A model generated the notes under the pieces. That model ran no database searches. It saw nothing but the letters and a program-made list of their open reading frames with translations, and was not told where the DNA came from. Positions 6,235 through 12,117 of a stretch of 13,942 bases of DNA are shown here, piece after piece (position 1 is the first letter of the stretch; every line of letters starts with the position of its first letter). Where the stretch lies: assembly GCA_030667285.1 (NCBI GenBank), contig DAOUWE010000003.1, forward strand, positions 1 through 13,942. The letters are read 5' to 3'. This DNA is from Candidatus Shapirobacteria bacterium. GTDB lineage: Bacteria; Patescibacteriota; Microgenomatia; UBA12405; JAUWLS01. A program made the translations under genes and the position numbers.

Positions 6235-6887
6235 CCGGTATCATTTAGGCTGATAAGTAAAGTGTTTCCTTGGTGCAGAAAATAGTAATCTCGGCCGGCG
6301 TAGGCTTGTGGACTAGCGGCTCTTTCCAAGAGCATGGTCGGAATTCCTGTACCAATAGAAACTTCGGTGAGTGTTTCGCCAAAAAGATTTTCCACTTCTG
6401 TTTTTAGTTCAGCCAAGTCATTGGCTACGATGGTTAGTTTGTTGATGTTTATGCTAGGCCAGCCTTTATTGCTGATATCTCCCTGAACGCTCACCATGCC
6501 TGCTTGTGTACTTAGTTTCCAATCCGGGTTGTATTTGAAACGATATTTGTGATCATTATTGGTATAAGTGGTCCAAGTAGAAAAGGGATTCGGGGTGGGT
6601 GTTGAGGTCAGAGTTGGAACAGGAGAAGGAGCTGTTGTTGATTCGGCTTCCGGTTCAGCTTCCGGTTCAGCTTCCGGTGTAGTCTCCGATTCATTTGTTG
6701 GCTGAATTATTGGTTCAGTTGTTGGTTCCGAAGTAGGTGTTTCGGCTAGTTCTGTTTTCCAATCAGCCTGATCTGTCTGTTCTTTTGAAGATTCTTTTTG
6801 AAACAACAAGAAAAGTGAAGCGGCGGCTAGTAAAAGTATTACTAGAGATAAAAGGGCTGTTTTTTTGTCCATGATGAATTTTATCAT
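6177..6887 (-). CDS. Membrane-anchored protein with Thr/Pro/Glu linker and PsbP-like domain
   Basis: A 236-residue protein. One hydrophobic anchor lies at about 11-29. A long low-complexity linker rich in Thr, Glu, Pro and Ser (about 33-103) follows, with a tandem EAEPEAEPEAE repeat. A globular domain of about 130 residues begins W-T-T-Y-T-N-N-D-H-K-Y-R-F-K-Y-N-P-D-W and ends FLDNFELY. The Y-R-F-K-Y-N-P-x-W opening and the closing helix plus FxLY strand resemble the PsbP/MOG1-like domains common on CPR surface proteins, probably displayed outside the cell. The first ATG is at 6887; a second at 6872 (MDKKTALL) has a TG-A-TAAAAT box just 5 nt before it and gives a cleaner N-terminus of 231 residues, so the start is uncertain. 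Its last 58 bases are the parent of the repeats at 4861 and 5581. Confidence 0.78.
   Translation of the reverse strand: MIKFIMDKKTALLSLVILLLAAASLFLLFQKESSKEQTDQADWKTELAETPTSEPTTEPIIQPTNESETTPEAEPEAEPEAESTTAPSPVPTLTSTPTPNPFSTWTTYTNNDHKYRFKYNPDWKLSTQAGMVSVQGDISNKGWPSININKLTIVANDLAELKTEVENLFGETLTEVSIGTGIPTMLLERAASPQAYAGRDYYFLHQGNTLLISLNDTGHTEGDQLYQHFLDNFELY
6878..6883 (-). promoter_or_regulatory. Possible extended -10 box (TG-A-TAAAAT) of the PsbP-like gene
   Basis: The minus strand has TG, one base, then TAAAAT, followed by 5 nt and the ATG at 6872. It overlaps the earlier ATG at 6887, so if it is real the start is 6872. No -35 is visible. The divergent intergenic space 6888-7013 otherwise holds only the promoter of the next gene. 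Confidence 0.35.
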
Positions 6888-6977
6888 GAGGGTTGTGTCT
6901 TGGGCGATATAAGAGATAGAGCGATTGTGATATCGAAGGGCAGGTTTTGCGAATCTTTAGTTTTGAGTTTGATGTGA

Positions 6978-7006
6978 TTGACAATCGTTTTTAAGGATGT
7001 CATAAT
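6978..7006 (+). promoter_or_regulatory. Leaderless-type promoter of the 88-residue gene
   Basis: A perfect TTGACA (6978-6983), a 17-nt spacer, then CATAAT (7001-7006) and 7 nt to the ATG at 7014. As at 4936, a longer frame seems to start at the TTG of the -35 box, which is an artefact. Confidence 0.7.
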
Positions 7007-7013
7007 AATTAAT

Positions 7014-7280
7014 ATGGGTTTGAAACGTGAGGGAGTGCCAGGCGGAGGGGTAGTTGAAATTACCGGGCGAGAAGAAGGCGTAGTTGAAATTACCGAGCAA
7101 GGAAGGAAACGGGTAGAAGATCTTTATGCTAGCCTTCCTCCAGATATGGCAAGGGCTCTAAAAGAAGAAGTGGGTCAAGCTGTAAGAGAGATTTTGGCAA
7201 TGTCTCCTTTAGAGCTTTATGAACAGGCCTATCGTTTAGCAACAGGCTTAGAGACCAGACAAGTAAATCCCGAAAGTTAA
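7014..7280 (+). CDS. 88-residue soluble protein of unknown function
   Basis: Not recognised. A Gly-rich start (MGLKREGVPGGG) is followed by two copies of GVVEIT ten residues apart (12-17 and 22-27), then a predicted helical part (about 28-80) with the amphipathic stretches RVEDLYASLPPDMARALKEE and LELYEQAYRLATGL. It has no membrane segment or Cys, so it is likely cytoplasmic. The helical part could be a small dimerisation or partner-binding unit; that is inference. The start is fixed by the promoter, whose -10 box lies 7 nt before the ATG. It is followed by a 152-nt gap, so it is probably transcribed alone. Confidence 0.6.
   Translation: MGLKREGVPGGGVVEITGREEGVVEITEQGRKRVEDLYASLPPDMARALKEEVGQAVREILAMSPLELYEQAYRLATGLETRQVNPES
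7050..7095 (+). repeat. 30-bp tandem duplication inside the 88-residue gene
   Basis: The 16-mer GTAGTTGAAATTACCG occurs at 7050-7065 and again at 7080-7095, exactly 30 bp apart, so the reading frame is kept and ten residues are repeated. Confidence 0.75.
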
Positions 7281-7432
7281 ATTATTGGATACTGATTGTT
7301 CATGGCTTTCTAATCTTTTGTTTTGGCGGTATTTGTTTTTGGCGGAGTAAGTTTGGTTTCTGCAATTTTTCCTGGTTTTCCTTGGAACAAGTGGTTATAA
7401 TAGTAGTGTTAGTTTTAAAAGTAAAAGAAAAA
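7281..7432 (+). other. Intergenic stretch with a -10 box for the secreted coiled-coil gene
   Basis: No complete gene is seen. A perfect TATAAT at 7396-7401 could serve the gene at 7433, leaving a leader of about 25 nt; no clear -35 was found. One frame across 7314-7399 gives a short hydrophobic peptide (VLAVFVFGGVSLVSAIFPGF, then PWNKWL and a stop) without an ATG, possibly a gene remnant. Confidence 0.4.
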
Positions 7433-8125
7433 ATGAAAAAAATAATATCCGTTTTAGCAATTGGTTTACTTTTAGTTGTTTTGCCATCTGTTGTCTGGGG
7501 ACAAGACGCAGAACAGGTGCAGAAGAAAGTTAGAGATCCGACGACTCACGAGACCGAAACTACGGTTGGTTCCGAAGGAAGTCAAGTGCAGAACCAGGTT
7601 CAAACTCAAAACGCAGGCGAAGATCAGAATTTACAGGTGAGTACGCAAGAGGGTGTTTCAGAAAGTGGAGTATCCAGTTCGCAAAGCAGGAGTGCGGTGG
7701 CCAGAGAAAAAATGAGTGCCGTAGCCAGGGGAGTGGAAGAATTGCTTACCGAAAGAGAGGATGCAGATGCTAAAGGTGGCATTGGCCAACAAGTTAGAGT
7801 GATTGCCCAAGAACAAAAAGATGCTCAAGCAGAAATAGCGGGGCAAGCGGAAAAACTGGAGGCACGATCAGGTTTTGTAAAAAAATTGTTTGGTCCGGAC
7901 TACAAAGCAATTAAAAGCTTGAACCAACAGATGGAGCGAAATCAGTTAAGAATTGAACAACTAGAACAACTTCAGACTGAAATTGCTAACGAAGGTGACC
8001 AAGAACAAGTTCAAGGAGTAGTACAGGCTCTTGTTGAACAAAATACGGCACTTCAGGAACAAATTCAGGCTGAGGAAGAAGTGGGCAGTCTTTTTGGATG
8101 GCTGTTTAAATTATTCGCAAACTGA
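7433..8125 (+). CDS. Secreted coiled-coil protein with C-terminal FGWLFKLF motif
   Basis: A 230-residue protein. A signal peptide is clear: MKK, a hydrophobic core (5-19) and a likely cut near VWG-Q (23/24). The mature part starts with a Gln/Thr/Ser/Glu-rich disordered region (24-88). A helical region follows with GGIGQQVRVIAQEQ (about 114-127) and SGFVKKLFGPDYKAIKSL (about 145-162), then a long coiled coil rich in Gln and Glu (about 163-215). The end is GSLFGWLFKLFAN, an aromatic amphipathic tail that may touch the membrane. From memory, proteins with the IGQQVRVIAQEQ, SGF..FGP.Y and LFGWLFK blocks recur in CPR genomes without assigned function. A frame extension back to a TTG at 7382 would destroy the signal peptide, so the ATG at 7433 is chosen. 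Confidence 0.78.
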   Translation: MKKIISVLAIGLLLVVLPSVVWGQDAEQVQKKVRDPTTHETETTVGSEGSQVQNQVQTQNAGEDQNLQVSTQEGVSESGVSSSQSRSAVAREKMSAVARGVEELLTEREDADAKGGIGQQVRVIAQEQKDAQAEIAGQAEKLEARSGFVKKLFGPDYKAIKSLNQQMERNQLRIEQLEQLQTEIANEGDQEQVQGVVQALVEQNTALQEQIQAEEEVGSLFGWLFKLFAN

Positions 8126-8140
8126 GACTAGAGTAAAAGA

Positions 8141-8788
8141 TTAGCGCTTTGAAACCAGGTTTTGGAAAAACTGTAGATTTTGAGTGAGATTTTCTTGAAA
8201 GAGAGCAGAGCGGATACAAAGAAGGTCAGCTCCAGCGTCTAAGAGAGAAGAAGCGTTTTCTTTATTGATTCCCCCATCGATAGTTATTTGGAACCCGTGC
8301 TGACCTTTGTGTTTGATTTCTTTTAATTTTTTTATTTTCTCGAAGATTTTTGGATTTAATTTTTGAGGAGCGAAGCCGGCTTTTCTACCCAGAAGCAAAA
8401 TACCTTTCAGATCCGGAAAGAGCGATTGGTCTAAAAGATCGAGAGGAGTGTCTATGTCTAAAGCCAGAGCGGGTTCGAGATGATGATCAAGACAGCGATC
8501 GACAAAAGCTTTTTGATCGGGCATGTGTTCAATGTGGCCGGTGACTCGGGAAGCAGTAACAAAAGCTGATTTGCCAATCCAGGAAATAGGGTTTTTGGTC
8601 ATAAGATGAATATCCCAAAGAAAAGAATGATCTTTTAGACGAGAAAGTAATTCTAAAGAAAAAGTAAAACCGGGGGTAAATTGGTTATCGGTAACATCTA
8701 TTTGAACCCAGGTGACTAGATCAGTAAGACGATTTAGTTTGTCTTGGGCTTTTTGGAATTCTTTTTCGAAAACAGTAGGAATGATCAC
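8141..8788 (-). CDS. Ribulose-phosphate 3-epimerase-like TIM-barrel protein
   Basis: A 215-residue protein of the RPE family, which interconverts ribulose 5-phosphate and xylulose 5-phosphate. Block by block it follows RPE: IIPTVF (for IAPSIL), VQIDVTDNQFTPG at 28-40 (for HxDVMDGxFVPN), WDIHLMTKNP (58-67), a GHIE block (84-87), ILLLGRKAGFAPQKL (130-144, for the NPGFGGQ loop) and ITIDGGI (168-174). The two catalytic aspartates (Asp31 and Asp171) and His61 are kept. The first metal-ligand His is Gln29, and the Ser and Met near the active site are Thr. It is therefore divergent and may have altered metal use or substrate. It starts with GTG one base after the GAPDH stop and is the last gene of the carbon operon. 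Confidence 0.75.
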   Translation of the reverse strand: MIIPTVFEKEFQKAQDKLNRLTDLVTWVQIDVTDNQFTPGFTFSLELLSRLKDHSFLWDIHLMTKNPISWIGKSAFVTASRVTGHIEHMPDQKAFVDRCLDHHLEPALALDIDTPLDLLDQSLFPDLKGILLLGRKAGFAPQKLNPKIFEKIKKLKEIKHKGQHGFQITIDGGINKENASSLLDAGADLLCIRSALFQENLTQNLQFFQNLVSKR

Positions 8789-8789
8789 C

Positions 8790-9884
8790 TTAAGAGTGGT
8801 GGATATAATTTGCCAACTCTAAGAGACGGCAAGCGTAGGCGTATTCGTTATCGTACCAGGCGGCGATTTGAAGCATGTCGTCAGAAACAATTTTGGTCAT
8901 TAAAGTATCAACCAAGCAAGAAGCGCTGTTTCCGATGATGTCGGAAGAGACCAGAGGTTCGTAAGAAATTTTTAGACGACCAACGAGATGTGGTTCCATG
9001 GCGGCTTCTTCCAAAATACTGTTTATTTCTTCGACTGTACTCTTTCGAACAAGTTTAAAAGTAAGATCCAGATAAGAACCACAGATAACAGGAACTCTGA
9101 TGGCGGAGGCGGCAAAACGGCCAGTTACCTCCGGATAAGCGGCGGCTACTGCTCGAGCGGCACCGGTAGTGGTAGGGACGATGTTTTGAGCGGCAGAACG
9201 AGCTCTTCGGGGATCTTTGTGACTACTATCAACGATATTTTGGCCGGAAGTGTAAGCGTGAATGGTGGTAGCAATGGCTTCTTGGAAACCAATTTCCCTG
9301 TCGATGATTTTTACTAAAGGAGCGATACAGTTAGTAGTGCAGGAACCATTGCTAATAAGTTTTTGTCCGCGATATTTGTTTTCGTTGACTCCCAAGATAA
9401 GGACGGGAATAGAAGAATCTTTGGGAGGGGCGGAGATAATGACTTTTTTAGCACCGGCTTTGAGATGAGCTTCGGCTCCGCGATCGGTGAAAGCACCGGT
9501 GCACTCTAAAACGGTATCAACATGGTAGTTTTTCCAAGAAAGACGAGAAGGGTCGCGTTGGGCAAGAAGAGGAATCTGTTTGTCGCCGATTAAAATACGG
9601 CCTACCTCTTGGGATTTTCTGGGGCCGATGGCAGTGATTTTGCGAGGGAAACGACCATATACCGAATCATATTTTAAGAGATGAACCCAGGCTTCCGCAT
9701 TCATGGATCCGGAGGTGTTTATGGCAACTAAATCAAGATCGTAGTTTTCCAGATAAAGAGCTCGCAGGAGAACACGACCGATACGTCCGAGGCCATTTAT
9801 GGCAATGCGGGTCGGTGATTTTTTTTGTTTTGATTTGGTTTTTTTTCGGGATGGGTTTTTATTTTTGTTTGAGCGAAAATTCAT
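8790..9884 (-). CDS. gap: Glyceraldehyde-3-phosphate dehydrogenase
   Basis: A 364-residue enzyme that oxidises glyceraldehyde 3-phosphate with phosphate to 1,3-bisphosphoglycerate. The Rossmann motif RIAINGLGRIGR lies at 26-37; the catalytic centre is SNGSCTTNC (Cys182) with His209 (TIHAYT), and RVPV (263-266) and WYDNEYAY (343-350) follow. Typical length is about 335; the excess is a 25-residue, strongly basic N-terminal extension (Lys, Arg, Asn, Ser) ahead of the first strand, with no internal ATG that would remove it. The residue after the second strand is Thr (AINTSG) where NAD-specific enzymes carry Asp (INDL), so NADP use is possible. The last motif has Tyr where Trp is usual (NEWG). 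It lies 15 nt after PGK and 1 nt before the RPE-like gene. Confidence 0.95.
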   Translation of the reverse strand: MNFRSNKNKNPSRKKTKSKQKKSPTRIAINGLGRIGRVLLRALYLENYDLDLVAINTSGSMNAEAWVHLLKYDSVYGRFPRKITAIGPRKSQEVGRILIGDKQIPLLAQRDPSRLSWKNYHVDTVLECTGAFTDRGAEAHLKAGAKKVIISAPPKDSSIPVLILGVNENKYRGQKLISNGSCTTNCIAPLVKIIDREIGFQEAIATTIHAYTSGQNIVDSSHKDPRRARSAAQNIVPTTTGAARAVAAAYPEVTGRFAASAIRVPVICGSYLDLTFKLVRKSTVEEINSILEEAAMEPHLVGRLKISYEPLVSSDIIGNSASCLVDTLMTKIVSDDMLQIAAWYDNEYAYACRLLELANYIHHS

Positions 9885-9899
9885 TTTCGGGGCAAAATT

Positions 9900-10931
9900 T
9901 TAAGTTTTAATGGCGGGGAGAGTGTTGTAGGAAAGCAAATGAAGAAGTGCTCCGCCTGCGTGAGAAACGAAGCCGACTTTGTTGTTCAGATTCAGGCTAC
10001 TGATCACAGCTTCGGTGTCACCACCGCCTATGAGAGTATAGGCGGGAGAGGAAGTAACAGCAAGAGCAATAGCCTTGTTTCCTTTCTGGCCGGAAGGAGA
10101 CATGTAATTCCCTATCGGACCAGCCCAGATAATAGTGGAGGATTTTTCGATAATGGAAACAAAAGCCTCTCGAGAATCAGAATCAATATCTTGTTCGTCT
10201 TCTTGTAGTTTGGCTACTAAGATTTTGGGGTTAGGTGGATCAGAATAATATTTCGGTAAAAGACCAGCGACAAGAATGTTGTCTGCGAAGGACATTAGTT
10301 GGGGCAGGTAGTCTATTTTTGATTTTTTACCACCAGCAAGGATAAGAGTGAGTGGTCGAATCGGATTTTGTTTTGCTTCGGTAATGGTTTGAAATTCTTT
10401 TTGAAAATCTTTTCCGTAAAAAGTAGGAAGAAGATCTTTTAGAGCAGAAACGGAAGCATGATGACGATGAGAGTTAGCGAAAGAGTCGTTTACAAAATAA
10501 GAGGCGTGACGAGCTAAATCGGCGGCAAAGTCGGGGCTGTTTAATTCTTCTCCGGGATGAAAACGAAGGTTTTCCAGCATGACAAGATCGTTGGCAATTA
10601 GAGCCCTAGCGAGTTCGTCTTTGTCATCTGAAGAAGGAAGAAAAACTGAAGAAAAAGAATGGTTTGCTTCTTTGAAGGAATTGAGGAGAGAAAGAAGTTC
10701 GATATATATCGGACGAAGGGAGAGGTCGGGATTTGGTCTTCCACCGGGGCGACCAAGGTGGCCGATAACGATTAGTTTGCAGTTTTTGCCCAGAAGTTCA
10801 AAAAGAGTGGGTAGTGATTTTTTAAGACGAGAGTTGTCTAGAATTTGACCGGAGTCGAAAGGTAGGTCAAGATCCAAGCGTATCAAGACTGTTTTTTCAT
10901 CAGGAATGGTGTTGATATCAGGCAAATTCAT
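9900..10931 (-). CDS. pgk: Phosphoglycerate kinase, short form
   Basis: Makes ATP and 3-phosphoglycerate from 1,3-bisphosphoglycerate and ADP. From the ATG at 10931 it has 343 residues, against about 390-415 usually. Kept motifs: VLIRLDLDLP, GHLGRPGG, LENLRFHPGEE, VNDSFANSHRHHAS, LILAGGKKSKID (substrate Lys), WAGPIGNY and IGGGDTEA. The usual STGGGA near the end is SHAGGA, and Asn in RxDxN is Asp. The missing length falls mainly in the C-terminal nucleotide domain after the AGLLPKYY helix. A frame extension to a TTG at 10949 lies inside rpiB and is unlikely. The gene overlaps the rpiB end by 14 nt, indicating coupled translation. Confidence 0.93.
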   Translation of the reverse strand: MNLPDINTIPDEKTVLIRLDLDLPFDSGQILDNSRLKKSLPTLFELLGKNCKLIVIGHLGRPGGRPNPDLSLRPIYIELLSLLNSFKEANHSFSSVFLPSSDDKDELARALIANDLVMLENLRFHPGEELNSPDFAADLARHASYFVNDSFANSHRHHASVSALKDLLPTFYGKDFQKEFQTITEAKQNPIRPLTLILAGGKKSKIDYLPQLMSFADNILVAGLLPKYYSDPPNPKILVAKLQEDEQDIDSDSREAFVSIIEKSSTIIWAGPIGNYMSPSGQKGNKAIALAVTSSPAYTLIGGGDTEAVISSLNLNNKVGFVSHAGGALLHLLSYNTLPAIKT

Positions 10932-11376
10932 TGTCTTCGTGTTCCTCAATTTTTTCTAATCTTCTTAGGTTTTTTTTGTCGGCAGAAAAGGGAGTGTTTA
11001 GGAAGGCTTCAACTATTTTCTTGGCTTCGTCTTCAGTAAGAATGTCTGCCGGAAGAGAAATGACATTTATATCTTCATGTTCACGAGATTGGATAGCTCT
11101 TTTTTCATCAAAAACCAGGGCGGAGCGGATTTTTTCAGTTTTGTTAGCAATAATGTCGACTCCTACTCCGGATCCACAGATTAATATTCCCCTACCTCCA
11201 TGAAGAGCGACGGCTTTGGCGGCGGGAATGGCATAGTCGGGATAATCATCATCCGGTTTATAGCTGTGAGCACCAAGGTCTTTTACCTGATGACCTTCTT
11301 TTTCAAGATGGCTTTTCAGATCTTCTTTTAGGTTGAAACCTCGATGGTCGGCGGCAAGGTAGATAATATTGGCCAT
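10918..11376 (-). CDS. rpiB: Ribose-5-phosphate isomerase B (RpiB/LacAB family)
   Basis: A 152-residue sugar-phosphate isomerase that interconverts ribose 5-phosphate and ribulose 5-phosphate. Motifs: YLAADHRGFNLK at 6-17 (Asp10-His11, phosphate and ring-opening residues), DDDYPDYA (42-49), the active-site Cys in ICGSGVGVDI (Cys67), ANK (77-79), REHEDINV (98-105; the usual HND is HED) and the C-terminal LRRLEKIE with the phosphate-binding Arg pair. Genes for the lactose-related LacAB enzymes are absent, and the pentose/triose neighbours support the ribose role. It lies 30 nt after the TIM gene. Confidence 0.92.
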   Translation of the reverse strand: MANIIYLAADHRGFNLKEDLKSHLEKEGHQVKDLGAHSYKPDDDYPDYAIPAAKAVALHGGRGILICGSGVGVDIIANKTEKIRSALVFDEKRAIQSREHEDINVISLPADILTEDEAKKIVEAFLNTPFSADKKNLRRLEKIEEHEDNEFA

Positions 11377-11406
11377 TTGTTTCTTAATGATAGCAAAAAA
11401 GGGAGG

Positions 11407-12066
11407 TTAAGAGGAGAAGGCGGAAACTAAATCAAAGAGTTCTTTTTCGGGATCAGTGGCGGTAACAACATCAGAAGAGACAATAACGCCTTTGACACCA
11501 AGAGAAAGAGCGGTAGAAATGTCTGATTTTTGGTGAATGCCGGCGCCGGCCAGAACAGGAATGTCTTGAGCTAGATCCACCAGTTTTTTGATGATTAGTG
11601 GTTTTTCAGTGGCGACTGATTTCTTTTTATTAGCGATTAAACTTTTGGGTTCGTAAGCTAGATAGTCAGGCTTGGAATTTAGACCCCAGATTTCGGCTTG
11701 ACCGAAGGATTTTACACAGAGAACGGTTTTAAAGTTTTTAATGGTTTGATTTTGTTTGATAATAGTCTTGACGGTTCCGGGAGGAAGGGGGTGCTCGGAG
11801 TGATTCAATAGAGTTCCTTTTGCTCCAAGAAAAGAGGCCTGGAGGGGAGAAACCCAACCGCTGTGACGACCTTCAAGAAAATGGTCTGTGTTTTGAAGAT
11901 AAAGATCAAGAGAAGTTTCTTTGGAAAGACGGTAAAGATCAAGAGCAGAAACGGCAGGAATGATTTTGATTTTAGATTCCTGGGAAACTTTTTCGCAGAT
12001 TTTGACTAAGGAAAGAGCACCATCTTTAAAGGTTTGGGGGTAGAGCTTGAAATTGATGATGATCAT
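11407..12066 (-). CDS. tpiA: Triosephosphate isomerase, archaeal-type short form
   Basis: A 219-residue TIM barrel that interconverts dihydroxyacetone phosphate and glyceraldehyde 3-phosphate. The N-terminus INFKLYP carries Asn5 and catalytic Lys7; LLNHSEH holds His89; YLAYEP holds the catalytic base Glu139; AGAGI (173-177) and VSSDVV (196-201) form the phosphate loops. The length and the GTLLNHSE and GVKGVIVSS blocks match archaeal TIMs (about 220-225) rather than bacterial ones (about 250). In the lid loop, SLIANKKKSV stands for the usual ELIGTGxSV, so the TG pair is missing. It is the first gene of the carbon operon, with its own promoter whose -10 box lies 7 nt before the ATG. Confidence 0.93.
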   Translation of the reverse strand: MIIINFKLYPQTFKDGALSLVKICEKVSQESKIKIIPAVSALDLYRLSKETSLDLYLQNTDHFLEGRHSGWVSPLQASFLGAKGTLLNHSEHPLPPGTVKTIIKQNQTIKNFKTVLCVKSFGQAEIWGLNSKPDYLAYEPKSLIANKKKSVATEKPLIIKKLVDLAQDIPVLAGAGIHQKSDISTALSLGVKGVIVSSDVVTATDPEKELFDLVSAFSS

Positions 12067-12073
12067 TTGGTCA

Positions 12074-12082
12074 ATTTTACCA
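12074..12082 (-). promoter_or_regulatory. Extended -10 promoter of the carbon-metabolism operon
   Basis: On the minus strand TG, one base (G), then TAAAAT (12079-12074), followed by 7 nt and the ATG at 12066. This is again leaderless geometry. No -35 is needed for an extended -10 and none is clear. Confidence 0.55.
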
Positions 12083-12094
12083 GAAAGAGGAGTT

Positions 12095-12103
12095 TGGTAG
12101 ACT
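12095..12103 (+). promoter_or_regulatory. Possible extended -10 promoter of the GT-C genes
   Basis: TG-G-TAGACT on the plus strand, 14 nt before the ATG at 12118. It sits back to back with the carbon-operon promoter. The match to the -10 consensus is moderate. Confidence 0.35.
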
Positions 12104-12117
12104 GAGGTGTGATAAAT

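Noticed and set aside
6600..6700. The CCGGTTCAGCTT-type short tandem repeat as a separate repeat element.
   Set aside because: It is the coding sequence of the EAEPEAEPEAE linker in the PsbP-like protein and is explained by that low-complexity region.
6905..6935. Inverted repeat CGATAT / ATATCG with 19 nt between arms in the divergent intergenic region, a possible operator.
   Set aside because: Six-base arms in AT-rich DNA are expected by chance, and the position does not fit either promoter closely.
8120..8160. Possible bidirectional terminator between the convergent coiled-coil and RPE-like genes.
   Set aside because: I could not find a stem with a T run in this short gap, only the small palindrome AGCGCT.
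8350..8544. Plus-strand reading frames opposite the RPE-like, GAPDH, PGK and RpiB genes.
   Set aside because: They lie opposite clearly conserved enzyme genes and show no motif, so they are shadows of the minus-strand coding.
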